Assembly: GCF_040939455.1 (NCBI RefSeq)
Contig: NC_134119.1
Location: 12,202,501 to 12,266,500, forward strand
DNA length: 64,000 nucleotides
Direction of reading: 5' to 3'
Source: Microcebus murinus
Lineage: Eukaryota > Chordata > Mammalia > Primates > Cheirogaleidae
Under the pieces are notes generated by a model. It was not told the origin of the DNA, did no database searches, and worked only from the letters and a program-made list of their open reading frames with translations. The stretch's first letter is position 1; the number at the start of each line of letters is the position of its first letter. Both the position numbers and the translations under genes were made by a program. This document shows, one piece after another, positions 1 to 10,025 of this stretch.

Positions 1-734
1 TTGAGAAGTCAAAAGATTTCCCATAAAAATGGAGGCTTCCAGCTTTTCTTGAGGAATGCAGAGCCCTGGCTGTCGGGGCCCACGGCCCCAGCGTGCATGT
101 GGCCTGAGCCGGCAGCAGCTGCCCTTCAGGGCCTCCCGCCGGCTCATCTGCGGCTGGAGCTCCCTGCGCCGCAGCCAGATGCAGCTGTCTCTGCTCCCGG
201 CTTCCCAGGCTCAGGCAGGCCTGAATCTCATGCTGGTTTCGGGTGCTGGCCTCGGGGCTGGGGGCTCGGGGAGAAGTGGTGGGCACAGCCCCTTGGGAGT
301 TTTCAGACCGGCTGACAGACGTCACCATGGCACAGAAAGTTAGTGGACCGCCATCTGTACCTCCACGTGGGTGGATGAGGAGAGCTGCGGGAGAGCGAGG
401 CTCTTCGTGGCCAGGGGCCGCTTGAGCTGGTCACGATGGGTCTGAGAGGACAGGAGAGGGTACTTGGTTTAGGCTTAGCTGGGGACACACTGGGCAGGGG
501 AAAAGAATTAGGTTGTAAGGTTAGACGTGAAATATATAGTGAACGCTGAATGCCGGCTTGTAGGGCAGTAGGGAGCCACAGGTGGTTCTTGAGCAGGGTT
601 TGGAGAAGGCCGGATTGGATTATAAACCCCGGGGAGGTGAGCTGGGAGGCAGCTGCAGTAAGAGAGCTGGACTAGCAGGAGGCGATGGGGGAGGAAGGGC
701 GGGAGGGGGCGGTGGGGCGCCCCTGCCCCTCCAG
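1..734 (+). other. Intron of the 5' gene (partial)
   Basis: This is the upstream intron of the gene whose exons follow. It ends in a pyrimidine-rich tract and CAG at 732-734, and a second AG lies at 753-754. The open frames in it overlap on both strands without coding character, and I recognise no repeat family. The window edge cuts the intron. Confidence 0.6.
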
Positions 735-927
735 CGCGTGTGGTCACCTTGCAGCTGATACGCCCCATCAACGCCCTGGACGAGCTCTGCCGCCTCATGA
801 AGTCCTTCGTCCACCCCAAGCCGGGGGCTGGGGGCAGCCTGGGCGCCGGCCTCATCCCCATCTCCTCGGAGCTCTGCTACCGCCTGGGGGCTTGCCAGAT
901 CGCCATGTGCGGCACGGGCATGCAGAG
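735..927 (+). CDS. Internal coding exon 1 of an unidentified conserved gene
   Basis: The open frame continues through a GC-rich exon and ends at a consensus donor (AG|GTGAGC, 926-933). The peptide contains [18 protein letters not shown], then a glycine-rich turn, then a cysteine-bearing stretch ending GTGMQR. It looks helical and compact, with no signal peptide or membrane span. The donor splits an Arg codon that is completed by the first base of the next exon. I chose the acceptor at 733-734 because the DNA before it is pyrimidine-rich, whereas the 20 bases before the next AG (753-754) are not. Using the second AG would start the exon at 755 and remove about six residues (RVVTLQ) in the same frame. 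I do not recognise the family. Function is unknown; a nuclear or cytosolic protein is only a guess. Confidence 0.8.
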
Positions 928-989
928 GTGAGCTGGCTGACCGCTGAGCCAAGGGCGCGGGGCGGTCTGGGGGGCCCAGAGCAAGGAGG

Positions 990-1100
990 CAGGATGGCTG
1001 CGTTCGAATCCTGGTGCTGCCACTGCCAGTGGAGCCCAGACAAAGCCTCGGCTCTCTCTGGACCTCAGTTTGTCTGTCTGTGACATGGGACGGCAGTAGC
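990..1100 (+). repeat. MIR SINE fragment
   Basis: The sequence follows the MIR core: GTTCGAATCCTGGTGCTGCC near 1003, then CCTCAGTTTGTCTGTCTGTG near 1063. These correspond to the family's GGTTCAAATCCTGG and CCTCAGTTTCCTCATCTGT blocks. Confidence 0.8.
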
Positions 1101-1304
1101 AGGTGGCCCAGGAGGGCCGTGGAGCTGCCTGCTTCCCTGAGCCCGCTGTTAGTGTGGATGGCAGAGTTGCGCAGGTGCTTCTGCTGGAACCTTCCTTCAA
1201 CGTGAACAGTAACAACTGCTCGTCTTTATGAGGCAGAACCGGCCTCTGGGCCTCACAGGACACGCTCCTACCTCTGTCCTTCGCCCCCACTGCTTGTCCA
1301 GGGA

Positions 1305-1572
1305 GGAAGATGTCACCTTCTCTGCGAGGCCTTCCCTGACCTCCCTATTCGAACCTGCACCCTCTGCCCACCCGCACGCTCCCTCCCTCCTTCCTCGCAG
1401 CCCTCACCACCCACACACGGCCTACGTTTGGGGGTTCGTTTCTTCTCTGTGCCCCCCAGTGCAGGGCCGGCTCTGGGAGGGCAGGGGCCTGGCCTGCTCT
1501 CCGCTGTTTCCCACACCCAGCGTGGGGCCTGCACACAGCAGGTGCTCGAGAAACGTTTGTTGAGTAGACGCC
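1305..1572 (+). repeat. L2 LINE 3' end
   Basis: It contains ATGTCACCTTCTCTGCGAGG followed by CCTTCCCTGACC near 1310-1340. It ends in GGTGCTCGAGAAACGTTTGT and TGAGTAG, a diverged form of the L2 tail. Confidence 0.8.
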
Positions 1573-1670
1573 TCACCTAGCGGGTGCTCACTGTGCCTGG
1601 GTTTTATATGTCCCTTGCGAATTAGCCCTTTCCCCCTTTGAGGGAGCCCGTGCGGTAGGGCCTATTTTAG

Positions 1671-1832
1671 GGGTTCTCAGCCAGGGTGATTTTGCTCCCC
1701 AGGGGCATTTGGCGATGTCTGGAGACATTTTTGGTTGTCACAGCCGGGGGGAGGGAGGTACCGCTGCTGACGTCCTACTGTGCGCTGGGCAGCCCCGTCT
1801 GGCCCACGATGCCAGCCGTGCACTGTTACGGT
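1671..1832. mobile_element. Nonautonomous hAT-type DNA transposon fragment
   Basis: It begins GGGGTTCTCAGCCAGGGTGA and contains GGCGATGTCTGGAGACATTT followed by TTGGTTGTCACAGC. This is a well-known short mammalian hAT-Charlie-type element; I do not assign the exact family name. A relative in the opposite orientation lies at 52803-53010. Confidence 0.7.
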
Positions 1833-1834
1833 CC

Positions 1835-1950
1835 CTGTTTTATAGTTAGGGAAACTGGATTAGCGCATCTTTCTGGGGTCACAGAGTGATTATGTGGAAG
1901 GAGGGGATTTGAATCCAGGAGGTCTGGCTATGGAGCCATGTTCTAGAACA
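1835..1950 (-). repeat. MIR SINE fragment
   Basis: This is the reverse complement of the MIR core: TTTTATAGTTAGGGAAACTG, then GGTCACAGAGTGATTATGTG, then GGGATTTGAATCCAGGAGGT. Confidence 0.75.
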
Positions 1951-2375
1951 GTTCGGGGACCCAGCGAGGGATGAACCCTGGTGTCATTGTGTCCATCTCA
2001 ACCCCTGCCGCCGAGCCGCGAGGCATCCGGGCAGTCTCCCTGTTCGCTTGCTCAGCACATGTGTACGGGGCCTCCTCCCAACCAGGCCCTGGGAATGTCC
2101 CAGAGGACTCAGCAGAGCCCCTGCAGGTGGCGCTGTGTGTGACGGGGGCAGACAGGGAGGCACGAACAGCCTGGGAGTGAAGGGTGGTGGCTTCCTGGAG
2201 GAGGAGGAGGGGCTGAGGCAGCTGGTCCACTGGCCACGGGGAGAGGAGGGCTGTCGCTGCCCGGGAGACAGACAGCTGGAGGAGGCGAGGCCATGAGATG
2301 GGGAGGGTCCGGGAGGCCGTGGGGCACAGGAAGTCGGCCCCACCACGTCTCACCCACTCTCTGGCCCCGCCACAG

Positions 2376-2478
2376 GAGCACCCTGAGCGTCTCCCTGGAG
2401 CAGGCGGCCGTCTTGGCGCGGAGCCACGGGCTGCTGCCCAAGTGCATCATGCAGGCCACGGACATCATGCGCAAGCAG
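2376..2478 (+). CDS. Internal coding exon 2 of the unidentified gene
   Basis: The exon is 103 nt, bounded by CCACAG (acceptor) and CAG|GTGAGG (donor). Its first G completes the Arg codon begun in exon 1, and then 34 codons follow in frame. The peptide ([18 protein letters not shown]..., ending DIMRKQ) looks alpha-helical, with regular hydrophobic spacing. It contains one cysteine, in PKCIMQ. Synonymous positions are strongly G/C, as expected of a constrained exon in a GC-rich isochore. The exon ends in phase 0. Confidence 0.87.
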
Positions 2479-2675
2479 GTGAGGCGGCCCGTCCTCGTCC
2501 TGGGCCCCGGGGACCGCGGCGCTCAGCCCCAGACTGGACCTTCTCCCTGTCTGGCGGGGGCCCTGGATTTCAGCTTCTAGGGCTTCTCATTTGCACACTC
2601 CCCTCCCCCCATCGTGTTCCCCCTGTGCCTGGACGCCTTGCAGGGCTCCCAGGCCTGATGGCTCCTTCTTTCCAG
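2479..2675 (+). other. Intron between coding exons 2 and 3
   Basis: The intron is 197 bp with a GTGAGG donor and a TTTCCAG acceptor preceded by a T/C-rich tract. Nothing else is seen in it. Confidence 0.85.
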
Positions 2676-2743
2676 GGCCCCAGGGTGGAGATTCTGGCCA
2701 AAAACCTGCGAGTCAAGGATCAGATGCCACAGGGCGCACCGCG
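2676..2743 (+). CDS. Internal coding exon 3 of the unidentified gene
   Basis: The exon is 68 nt between TTTCCAG and CG|GTGAGTG, a near-ideal U1 donor. It encodes [20 protein letters not shown] and then AP, plus the first two bases of an Arg codon. The peptide is basic and amphipathic. The phase matches both neighbours exactly, which is strong evidence that all four blocks belong to one transcript. Confidence 0.87.
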
Positions 2744-3319
2744 GTGAGTGGCTGCCCTGCCCATCGTCCCCTGCGCTCCCAGAAGCCAGGACCAGGGCCC
2801 GGGTTTGGCGCCAGACTCCCGGCCTTACTCCAGGCTGACCCCCTGGTGCTCAGATGGGGTTCCCCTCTCAGTCCCCATTTTGGGGAGCAAGAACTATAAC
2901 TCCATCCGTCACCTCCCAAAGGAGCTCCCACCTGGCTGGGAAGATGAGGCGAGGTCCCCAAGTGCCATTTTGTCCCTCCACTTGCCCCCCAGCCTGTGCC
3001 GTCCCAGCCCTGAGCCCCGAGCGGCAACCTTTAACCTTAGGCAAAATGGAGAACGCTCCGATTCTAACTGATCAGCTTCAGCTAACCTTTTAGCCAAGGA
3101 AGCCCGGCCCCGTCTGATGAGGGATTTGCGGTAACATCTCCATCCTCAGTCTTTGGAACGAGGAGTCCGCTCCCTCGTCCTCCTGCCCCGCCGTCCCCCC
3201 GAGTTGTCATAAACCCTCCCTCCGGTGCCACGTGCAGCCCCTTCAGGAACACTAACTCGCTCTGGTCTGTCTCCTCTCTCCCTCCCCACTGCCCTGCTTT
3301 GCCACCAACATCTCCCACA

Positions 3320-3445
3320 AGGTTTAAATTACTTTTTATTTTGAAATAACTGACTCACATGAATTGTAAAGATGGTACAGAGAGTCCCCTGAACCCCTCG
3401 GGCAGCTTCCCCAGTGATGGTGTCGTGCGTGATCACAGCGTGTCG
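3320..3445 (-). mobile_element. Old L1 3'-region fragment, antisense
   Basis: TTTTTATTTTGAAATAACTG followed by an ACTCACATGAATTGTAAAGA-type stretch and GGTACAGAGAGTCCC matches the antisense 3' region of old L1M-class LINEs. Confidence 0.6.
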
Positions 3446-3480
3446 TCCAGGCCAGGGCATTGCCCTGGGTGCCACCCTGG

Positions 3481-3520
3481 GGCACACACACATACACACA
3501 CACACACACGTGTGTGTCTC
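3481..3520. repeat. (CA)n/(TG)n microsatellite
   Basis: An interrupted CA run (CACACACATACACACACACA) flips to GTGTGTGT at its 3' end, which gives a short self-complementary hairpin. Confidence 0.9.
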
Positions 3521-3591
3521 GCCAGTGGAGCACGCGGCTGTCCTGCGAACTCTCGTGGCACTTACACTGCTCCCGGCACCGTTCCAGTCTC

Positions 3592-3770
3592 TTCCCCTCT
3601 GTGTGCTCACGTAATCCACATCACCACCCTGTGAGCAGGTGGGGACACAGAGAGGTTAGGTATCTTGTCCAAGGTCACACAGCTAGTAAGTGGCAGAGCT
3701 GGGACGCTGAACCCAGGCAGTCTACGCCTGAAGGCCGAACTCTAACCACAGGGCTGTGTTGTGCCCCTGC
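3592..3770 (-). repeat. MIR SINE, nearly full core
   Basis: GGGGACACAGAGAGGTTAGG, then CAAGGTCACACAGCTAGTAA and GTGGCAGAGCTGGGACGCTG, form the reverse-complement MIR core with high similarity. Confidence 0.92.
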
Positions 3771-3839
3771 CTGCCCCTGTCACCAGGGCAGCCTCCTGTT
3801 TGGTCCCCCTGCCTCCACACTGTCACTCCCCCCACGGCC

Positions 3840-3935
3840 GACCCAATTGATTCTCCTGCTTGAAACCCAGCAGCGGCCCCACCTGGCTTGGCGACGAAGC
3901 CCAGCGTCGGCCCAGCGCAGCCCCCGAGTGCTGCA
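3840..3935 (+). repeat. L2 LINE fragment
   Basis: TTCTCCTGCTTGAAACCCAG followed by CAGCGGCCCC matches the internal part of the L2 3' end (TCTCCTGCTTAAAACCCTCC in the family). Confidence 0.6.
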
Positions 3936-4287
3936 CGCAGAGGTCCCCAGGGTAGATGCGGTGATGCAGGGGGGATGCAGGTCCCCAGGGAAGGGGCAGA
4001 GTGCGGTGTCTAGCTGGCCACTACTAGTGTGGAAAAGTGCACCTGCCCGCACACACACCTGAACACACGCGTGTGCACGTGCAGACACCTCGCCAGTCTC
4101 GGGAGGGCAGAGGCTGGCTGTGGGGAGGAACGTGGGCAGCATAAATATTTTTCACTCTGCATCCTTTTCTCCCTATTGAGCTTTGTTTTCTGGGCACGGA
4201 TTACGTGTCCACGTAGAAGTGGAAATAACATCAGTAGGCCATGGCCTGCCCAGGCCACTGCTCACGCACTTTGCCTCTGCCCACCAG

Positions 4288-4330
4288 CCTCTACCGCCTC
4301 TGCCAGCCGCCGGTGGACGGGGACCTCTGA
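4288..4330 (+). CDS. Terminal coding exon with stop, unidentified gene
   Basis: After CCACCAG, the first C completes the split Arg codon. The frame then reads LYRLCQPPVDGDL and stops at TGA 4328-4330. This short terminal coding block follows a 1.5 kb intron and leaves the tail ending in an acidic Asp-Leu. All four junctions stay in one frame (R|R, Q|G, R|L). Joined, they give about 135 residues, so the window holds only the C-terminus of a larger protein. I cannot name it. A homology search of the joined tail would settle its identity. Confidence 0.82.
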
Positions 4331-6049
4331 ACACCCAAATGCCCCACGAGGGGCTGTGTCCTCTGGAGCTGGGATTTGGGAGGACACGGGGCCCGCCTTC
4401 CCGGAGACGGCCCGAGGCGTCTGCTGCCACCTGCTCCACGATCTGCCCAGGTTCCTCCACTGCCTCCCTCCAGGACAAGCCTGGGCCCCCACTCTTCGAC
4501 GAACTGGCTCATCAGCCCTGGACTGCCACATGCTCCACCTTCTGCCAGAAGCCAGAGGGGTGCTGGAGACCCACAGGGCTGACGGGGCCGCCAGGGCCTG
4601 GGCTCCTGCCTCCAAGTCCCCAGGACACGAGAAAGTGACGGGTGCCGCAGCTAGAAGCCCACAGGCCCGGCTCCCTTGAGATGGCTCAACCTGCACTTTT
4701 GAAACCCCTGGTTTCCTTCTAAGCCACATTCCAGGAGACCACACGTGTCTCCTCCTCCTCCTCCTGCCCGTAGCTTCCAGATTCACCCCTAACCCTGTAC
4801 TAACCTGCCTGGTGGACCCGGAAGAGCCGGGCCTCTGCCAGGAGAGATGGAGACAGGGCCACGCCTGCTGCCAAGAGGACCCTCGAAACCCACACCAGCT
4901 TCTCGCATCACGGCCGCTGGCCCGGGAGCCATTAGCCCTGGGCGCGAGAATTGCTCCGACTTTTATTTATATGGCGTGAAATCTCTGGTTTATTTTGGGA
5001 TGTTTTGTTGTTGGTGTTGTCGAGATTTTTTTTTTTTTTCTAAAGTTGTGTGATTATATATTTGACATTTTAAATTTCAAAGAAAGGTATATTGTCTAAC
5101 AGGGACCAACATAAAGTAGCATTGACAACTTTTCCCAGTTCTACTAAAAAAAAAACGAAGAGAAAACTAAATTATTGAAAATTTTAAAAATGTCAGTATT
5201 TCTTCTTTTTTAATAGTAGGGTCATAAGGTGTTACAGGCATCGACTGTGATTCCTGTTCCCGCCCACCCTCGTTCTCCAGCAGTTGGTCGTGTTAGAACT
5301 TTGTCACTGACGACTGTCGGCCAGGGTAGGGGCTGGAGGGGACTGAACTACCCCAGAGTTGCCATCTCACAGGTACAAGGGCCACTGGGACACACTGGTG
5401 GTGGCTTCTGTAACTTATTTTCTTGATGTTGGCTTCTCAGAGCAGGGCATTGGGGACTTCTCAGCCAGCCGCCGAGCAGGAAGCCACCCTGCCCACCTTG
5501 TGGGTGGAAGGACCTGCTCAGGGACCCCTCAGCTGCTGGGGGCCTGCCGGGAAATGTCCTCACCGAGGAAGAAGGGAGGGATGTTCTGTCCGGTGGGTGA
5601 GACGGGGTGCGGGGTTCCTGCTGCACTTAAGGCCAAGGGGTTGAAGCCCCACTAGCATCTCAGCCCCCTCAGCCCCCAGGGGCCACCTTCCCTCTCTTGC
5701 CGCTGCATACGGGATAGCAAGCGGTGGCCTTGACGCTGTGTCCTGTGGCAGATACAAACGAGGACCCGCTTTGGCCTGTCGTGGGAAACGGAGAAGGGCC
5801 CCTAGGGCCAGGGCTTCGTGCACTGGTTTACTTTAAATGTACAGATTCTTCTCGTGAAATTCATGATAGATTTTTTATTATTAAAAGTCAGTTTATAATA
5901 CAAAGAATGAGGCTGCAATCTGCTTGATCTGCGGTGGGTGGCATGGGTGGTGGGTGTGGCCGGGGCACTGGTGGGATGAACTCGTGCTTCGGAAACCTCC
6001 AGGAGCGCAGTTCTGGTCTCTGCTGTCAGGGTCCTTGAACCAGCGGCCC

Positions 6050-6155
6050 GTACGCCTTTGATGTTACCACACCGTGCCTCAGTTTCCCCCTCGATAATGG
6101 GGACAATACAGCTTCCCTGGCAGGGATTGGTGAGAACTACCGGAGACCACGCAGC
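6050..6155 (+). repeat. MIR SINE fragment
   Basis: GTGCCTCAGTTTCCCCCTCG followed by ATAATGGGGACAATAC is the characteristic MIR central block in sense orientation. Confidence 0.8.
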
Positions 6156-6440
6156 CGGTTTGCAACTCTGGTATACCAGGAAGATAACGGGCTTTGGGTT
6201 GCAGATCAACTTGATTTTGGATTCTGAGCTCCCCTTTCATCACGATGGCTGGAAACGTGACTGCTATTTTTCCAAGAATTCCCTGCCCCCTCTTTGGTGT
6301 CTTACATGTGCCAGAGGGTCAGGGTAGGTCCAAGGGATGCCACCCTGTGGTCCTCCACCCCAACCTGCAGGGCCCATGGCGGTCTGGGCAGCAATGAAAT
6401 TCAAAATACCCAATGAGGGGGGGTTGGTCTTGGTTACTGG

Positions 6441-6504
6441 CCAATCAGAACTCATTCTGGCTACAAATGGACCAATCAGCACAGACGCTAAATGGACCAA
6501 TCAG
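6441..6504 (+). promoter_or_regulatory. Cluster of three CCAATCAG boxes
   Basis: Direct CCAATCAG copies lie at 6441, 6472 and 6497, and an inverted ATTGG lies near 6756. CCAAT is the NF-Y recognition core. Three direct copies within 64 bp are typical of retroviral LTR-type or housekeeping promoters. I see no TATA box at a standard distance and no LTR ends, so the function is inferred only. Confidence 0.5.
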
Positions 6505-7221
6505 AACCAACAATCTATGGCCTCACCTGTTGGCTGGGTCCCCGGCTGCCAGCTGTCCGGGCTGGGTGATCTTTATGAAGCTGCCTGGCTCTATTTGCCC
6601 AGCCAAAGACATCTCATGCCCTGGCTGCAGTGTCTGACCTGTGCCTACCAACCCCCTTCCCTCTCCCCGAGTTCCTTTTCTCTATTATTCACACTTTGGA
6701 AGACACTGAGATCCATGAAAGTTGCCTTTGGGGTGGCCTCCTCCTATTGGTCATAGCCACCTTGAGGACCCCTGAGCCACGACACCCCACTCAGCCCTGC
6801 CATTTCACTCCGAGCCCCTTCTCCTTTAGTCTCCGTTCCTTCCAGAGTGACCTGTTCCAGGTCCCATTCTCTGAATCCCCCTTTGGATCCCTCCCGGAGA
6901 GGCATCCTGGTGTCTTTCCATCTCAGGTTTCAAAAGACTCAATACTGTAACAGGCAAGAGTGAGTCCTGCTGGGATTTCAGGCACAGTGATGGATTGATT
7001 ATTTAGAATTATCCAAGGCCAGTGTTTGGATCCAGGGAACATGACTCTCAGGGAAGAGCTGCTAACTCAATCTATATTTGGGGTCAACAGAGAGGATTTG
7101 ATATCTTCCTTCAGGCAGAAGCTTTTATAGGAAGCACCAGTCGCTGCCAGTTCTCCGCCCTGGGGGCCAGCAAAGAGAAAGTGAGTTCTCCTGTAGTGGT
7201 CGGGGCAGCTGTGGCTCAGAG

Positions 7222-7325
7222 CCTAGAAGCGTGCTCTCTGTGGCCTTGAGCAAGTCGCACCCCTTCTCAGACTCAGCTGCGCCTGCAAAGTGGGAGAGAG
7301 TGAGCCGGGCCCACCTGTCTCTCAA
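7222..7325 (+). repeat. MIR SINE fragment
   Basis: TGTGGCCTTGAGCAAGTCGC, then CTTCTCAGACTCAGCTGCGC and AAAGTGGG, match the MIR core after divergence. Confidence 0.65.
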
Positions 7326-7491
7326 GATGTGCTTCTCACAGTCCCAGACCCAGCATGCAGGGCTGCTCAGAGCAAGAGGACATTTTCACATGAGACAGGA
7401 CGTCTCAGACTGATGGCCCCGGGCTGAAACTTGGAAATAGATGTGGCTCCCCCCTCTCCCCCGTTTCCTAATACAGTCGTTTTTTTTAGAA

Positions 7492-7497
7492 AATAAA
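7492..7497 (+). terminator. Candidate AATAAA poly(A) signal
   Basis: This is the first canonical AATAAA that I see downstream of the stop at 4330, and a T-rich element follows about 45 bp later. It could end a 3.2 kb 3' UTR. An earlier ATTAAA at 5880 is an alternative. Confidence 0.35.
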
Positions 7498-7984
7498 TTT
7501 GGTTTATAAACCAGCACATTCACCTCTGAAGTCTGATTTTTCGTTTGTCATGAAAATCAGGAGCTCTGGTCACACTGACCCACGTTCCTACCTGGCCCCA
7601 CGCCAGCCGGAGCTGAGGGGCAGCTGCCACCGTCCGGCAAGACACCTCTCCAGGGCCCACAGCCCACGCGGCTGGCCCGCTTGCTCTCGACCATGCAGGC
7701 CCTCGCTCTGGAGCTGCCATGGCCGTGCCTGCCGAGTTGGGACCTGGTGACCAGGAGTTGCTGCGCCGGGCAGTGGAGAATCAAGGGACAGGTGCGGCCC
7801 TGCGGCAGGTGGGTCTCTCAGAGCCTGCGCCCGTGCAGGACGAGGGCAGGGAGCTGGGCACCGGGATTCCTCTGAACTTTGGTTTCTTCAGCTGTTGGGT
7901 GGCGCTGAGACGCCGTCCCTTGGCGTGGACTGTCAGGGGCTACTCGGGAAGCCAGCGGCGGGATGGGGTGTGTTGGGCGCTCTC

Positions 7985-8130
7985 TGACTTTATCTAAATT
8001 TAGTCATGTATTTACTACCCCCCTCCCCCACCAGGAAGAGCGCCTTGAGAGCAGGAACCGCGTCCGCCTGTCTGCGGTGTGCCCGTCCAGCCTAGTGCCG
8101 GGCGTTAGTGAATGCCCGGTCACAGCGAAG
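7985..8130 (+). repeat. L2 LINE 3' end
   Basis: A CACCAGGAAGAGCGCCTTGA and GAGCAGGAACCGC segment followed by CCTAGTGCCGGGCGTTAGTG and AATGCC fits the extreme L2 3' end. Confidence 0.6.
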
Positions 8131-8664
8131 GACCGCAATTCTCAGAGCCGGAACACAAGCCACATGTGTTTGTGGCCAAAGCTGGCACCTCTGACCACTG
8201 TGCACCGTCACCTGTGCTCGTTCCCGCAGGCCGGACTGACCTCTGAAGCCAGGCACCCTCGCCTGCCCCGGAGCTGGCAGCCTTCTGCACTCCCCGTGTG
8301 ACCGTCTCTCAGGGCGTCTCCCTCTCTCTCAGGCCGTCAGTTTCCTCCTTTGAGAAAGGGAGCCGTCACCCTCTCCTGGCTGCATCGCCAGGGTACTGGG
8401 GTCTCCCCCAGGGCCCCAAAATTTGACTTCCAAGGGGGAAGCGCGGAGCCCTGTCTGTCCAGCAGGTGGCGCCAGGGACCGCGCAGTGCCGGGGTGGCGG
8501 TTCCCCGGGCTCTAGTCCCGCCCGGTCCTGCCACCCCGCTCAGACCCCAGGGCTGGCTCCGGGTGCCCACAGTCGGGACGGAGCCTGGCAGGGGCTGGGG
8601 CTGTTTGGACAATCGACGCCGGCCCCTACCTGCCTCCTGGACTGGGCCCGGCTCGTCGTGAATA

Positions 8665-8868
8665 TTTTATCCTTTTCTCTATTTTCCCATTTTTCTTTCT
8701 CTCTTGATTATTTTTTGTCTCTCTTCCCTCCTCTTTCTTAGCTTTTCTATATTTTTCTTTGTCCCACAATGTCTGTCTGTCAGCCTGATTCTGCTTTTCA
8801 ATTCTTTCCTGTTTTGGGCTTTTCCTTCCCTCCTTTCTCTTACTTCCTTCTTCCTGTCTTCCTGGATC
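8665..8868. repeat. Polypyrimidine-rich tract
   Basis: About 200 bp are mostly T and C on the plus strand (blocks such as TTTTCTTTCTCTCTTG and CTTCCCTCCTCTTTC), interrupted near 8762-8800. This is low-complexity DNA that could form a triplex. No gene is seen. Confidence 0.8.
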
Positions 8869-9194
8869 TGTGAGCAGGATGTGAAAGACACTTGCAAACT
8901 GTAAAGTGAGGTGCTCACGAAGGTTGTGCCCGGAAACTCGCAGTTGCTGGTGCCAGGAAACCACGACCATGTGGAAGCGACGGCCACCAGGGGGCACCGT
9001 GGGCCCGGCTGTCCCCGCGAGCCTGAGGCCGCTGGCCCGACGCTTCTGGAGGCTCCCGTGGGGGGCTTGGGGCTGGGCAAGCAGGGGCGTCAGGACACCC
9101 AGCCTGAAGCGGGAGTCTCTGGACACTAGTAATGTCCCCTGCAGGGTCCGAGTGGGTGGAGGAGGGTGGTCAGGAGAGGGGTGCAGAGCTGGAG

Positions 9195-9300
9195 GTAGAG
9201 TCTCCTGCCGTGCTGTGTGACCTTGGGCAGGTTCCTTGCCACTCTCTGCACCTTTGATGAGAGCGGGTACAACACGATTCCTCGAAAGAGACTTCCCATC
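9195..9300 (+). repeat. MIR SINE fragment
   Basis: GTGCTGTGTGACCTTGGGCA followed by GGTTCCTTGCCACTCTCTGC is a recognisable MIR core. Confidence 0.75.
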
Positions 9301-9354
9301 CTCTGGCCAGCCTGGCCCTCTCCCTGACTGCTCTGAAGGACCAGTAGTGACATC

Positions 9355-9562
9355 CAGAATGACTCACATGCACTGAGCACTTTCCTGGGCCACTCAAGGG
9401 CATCATCTCGCACAATCCTCTTACCAGCCCGTCCAGGTAGGGGACAAAGGCCTCTCTTCCCAGAGGAGGACCTGGGCTCAGAGCGTTGAAGTGACATACC
9501 ACGGTCACACAGCTGGCAAGTTGAGCGGCTCAGACACACCAGCCTTGTATTCGGTTCCAGGT
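9355..9562 (-). repeat. MIR SINE
   Basis: It starts with CACTGAGCACTTTCCTGGGC. GACATACCACGGTCACACAG and CTGGCAAGTTGAGCGGCTCA then give the reverse-complement MIR. Confidence 0.75.
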
Positions 9563-9709
9563 CTGTGGTAGCAACGTGACATTTGGCCAGTGGCCAAGGA
9601 TGATGTGGACACTGCCCAGGTGCATCATGGGAGAATCTGGCTGTGGTCCTAGAACCCGGGAGGAAGGGGGCGGGAGAGGGGAAGGGTGGCAGAAGGGACC
9701 ACAGGCTAC

Positions 9710-10025
9710 CAATGGTGCTTTGCTGCCTTCTTGCTTCCTCAGGGCCCTCGTACATGCTGTTCCCGTGGTCTGGAACACTCTTCCCCCAGATGGCTTTGTG
9801 CTTTGTTCCCTCATTTGATTCAGGTCTGCTCAGCTGTCACCTCATCACCATCCATTCCTGTTGCACCCTCTCCTCTTGTCCTATTGTACTTTTCTTTAAT
9901 AGCATCTCCACCACCTGGCAGGGCCTGTCATTTGCTTGTTTATGTATCATCTTTCTCCTGCATTGCTAGTTACAATGCAGGGCAGGGCTTTTTGTCCATC
10001 TCATTTACTGGTGACCTCTGGATCA
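9710..10025 (+). repeat. L2 LINE 3' end
   Basis: TGCTTCCTCAGGGCCCTCGT, TCTGGAACACTCTTCCCCCA, CAGCTGTCACCTCATCACCA and a late GCAGGGCAGGGCTTTTTGTC occur in the order expected of the L2 3' end. Confidence 0.88.

Larger units (their letters stand above)
928..2375 (+). other. Intron between coding exons 1 and 2
   Basis: The intron is 1448 bp with a GTGAGC donor and a CCACAG acceptor. It contains a MIR, an L2 3' end, a hAT-type element and a second MIR, listed separately. The remainder (about 1960-2370) is GC-rich with no recognised feature. Confidence 0.8.
2744..4287 (+). other. Last intron of the unidentified gene
   Basis: The intron is 1544 bp with a GTGAGTG donor and a CTGCCCACCAG acceptor. 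It contains an L1 fragment, a CA-rich stretch, a MIR and an L2 piece, listed separately. The segment 2780-3320 is unremarkable. Confidence 0.8.
4331..7520 (+). other. Likely 3' UTR and proximal downstream DNA
   Basis: Non-coding sequence follows the stop. It becomes T/A-rich at about 4960-5240 with a T run near 5026. Candidate poly(A) signals are CATAAA near 5110, ATTAAA 5880-5885 and canonical AATAAA 7492-7497. The last is followed by T/GT-rich DNA near 7537-7552. The true end cannot be decided from sequence alone. Confidence 0.5.

Noticed and set aside
6410..6960. Complete LTR retrotransposon end
   Set aside because: The CCAAT cluster suggests an LTR, but I find no TG...CA ends, target duplication or internal retroviral sequence.
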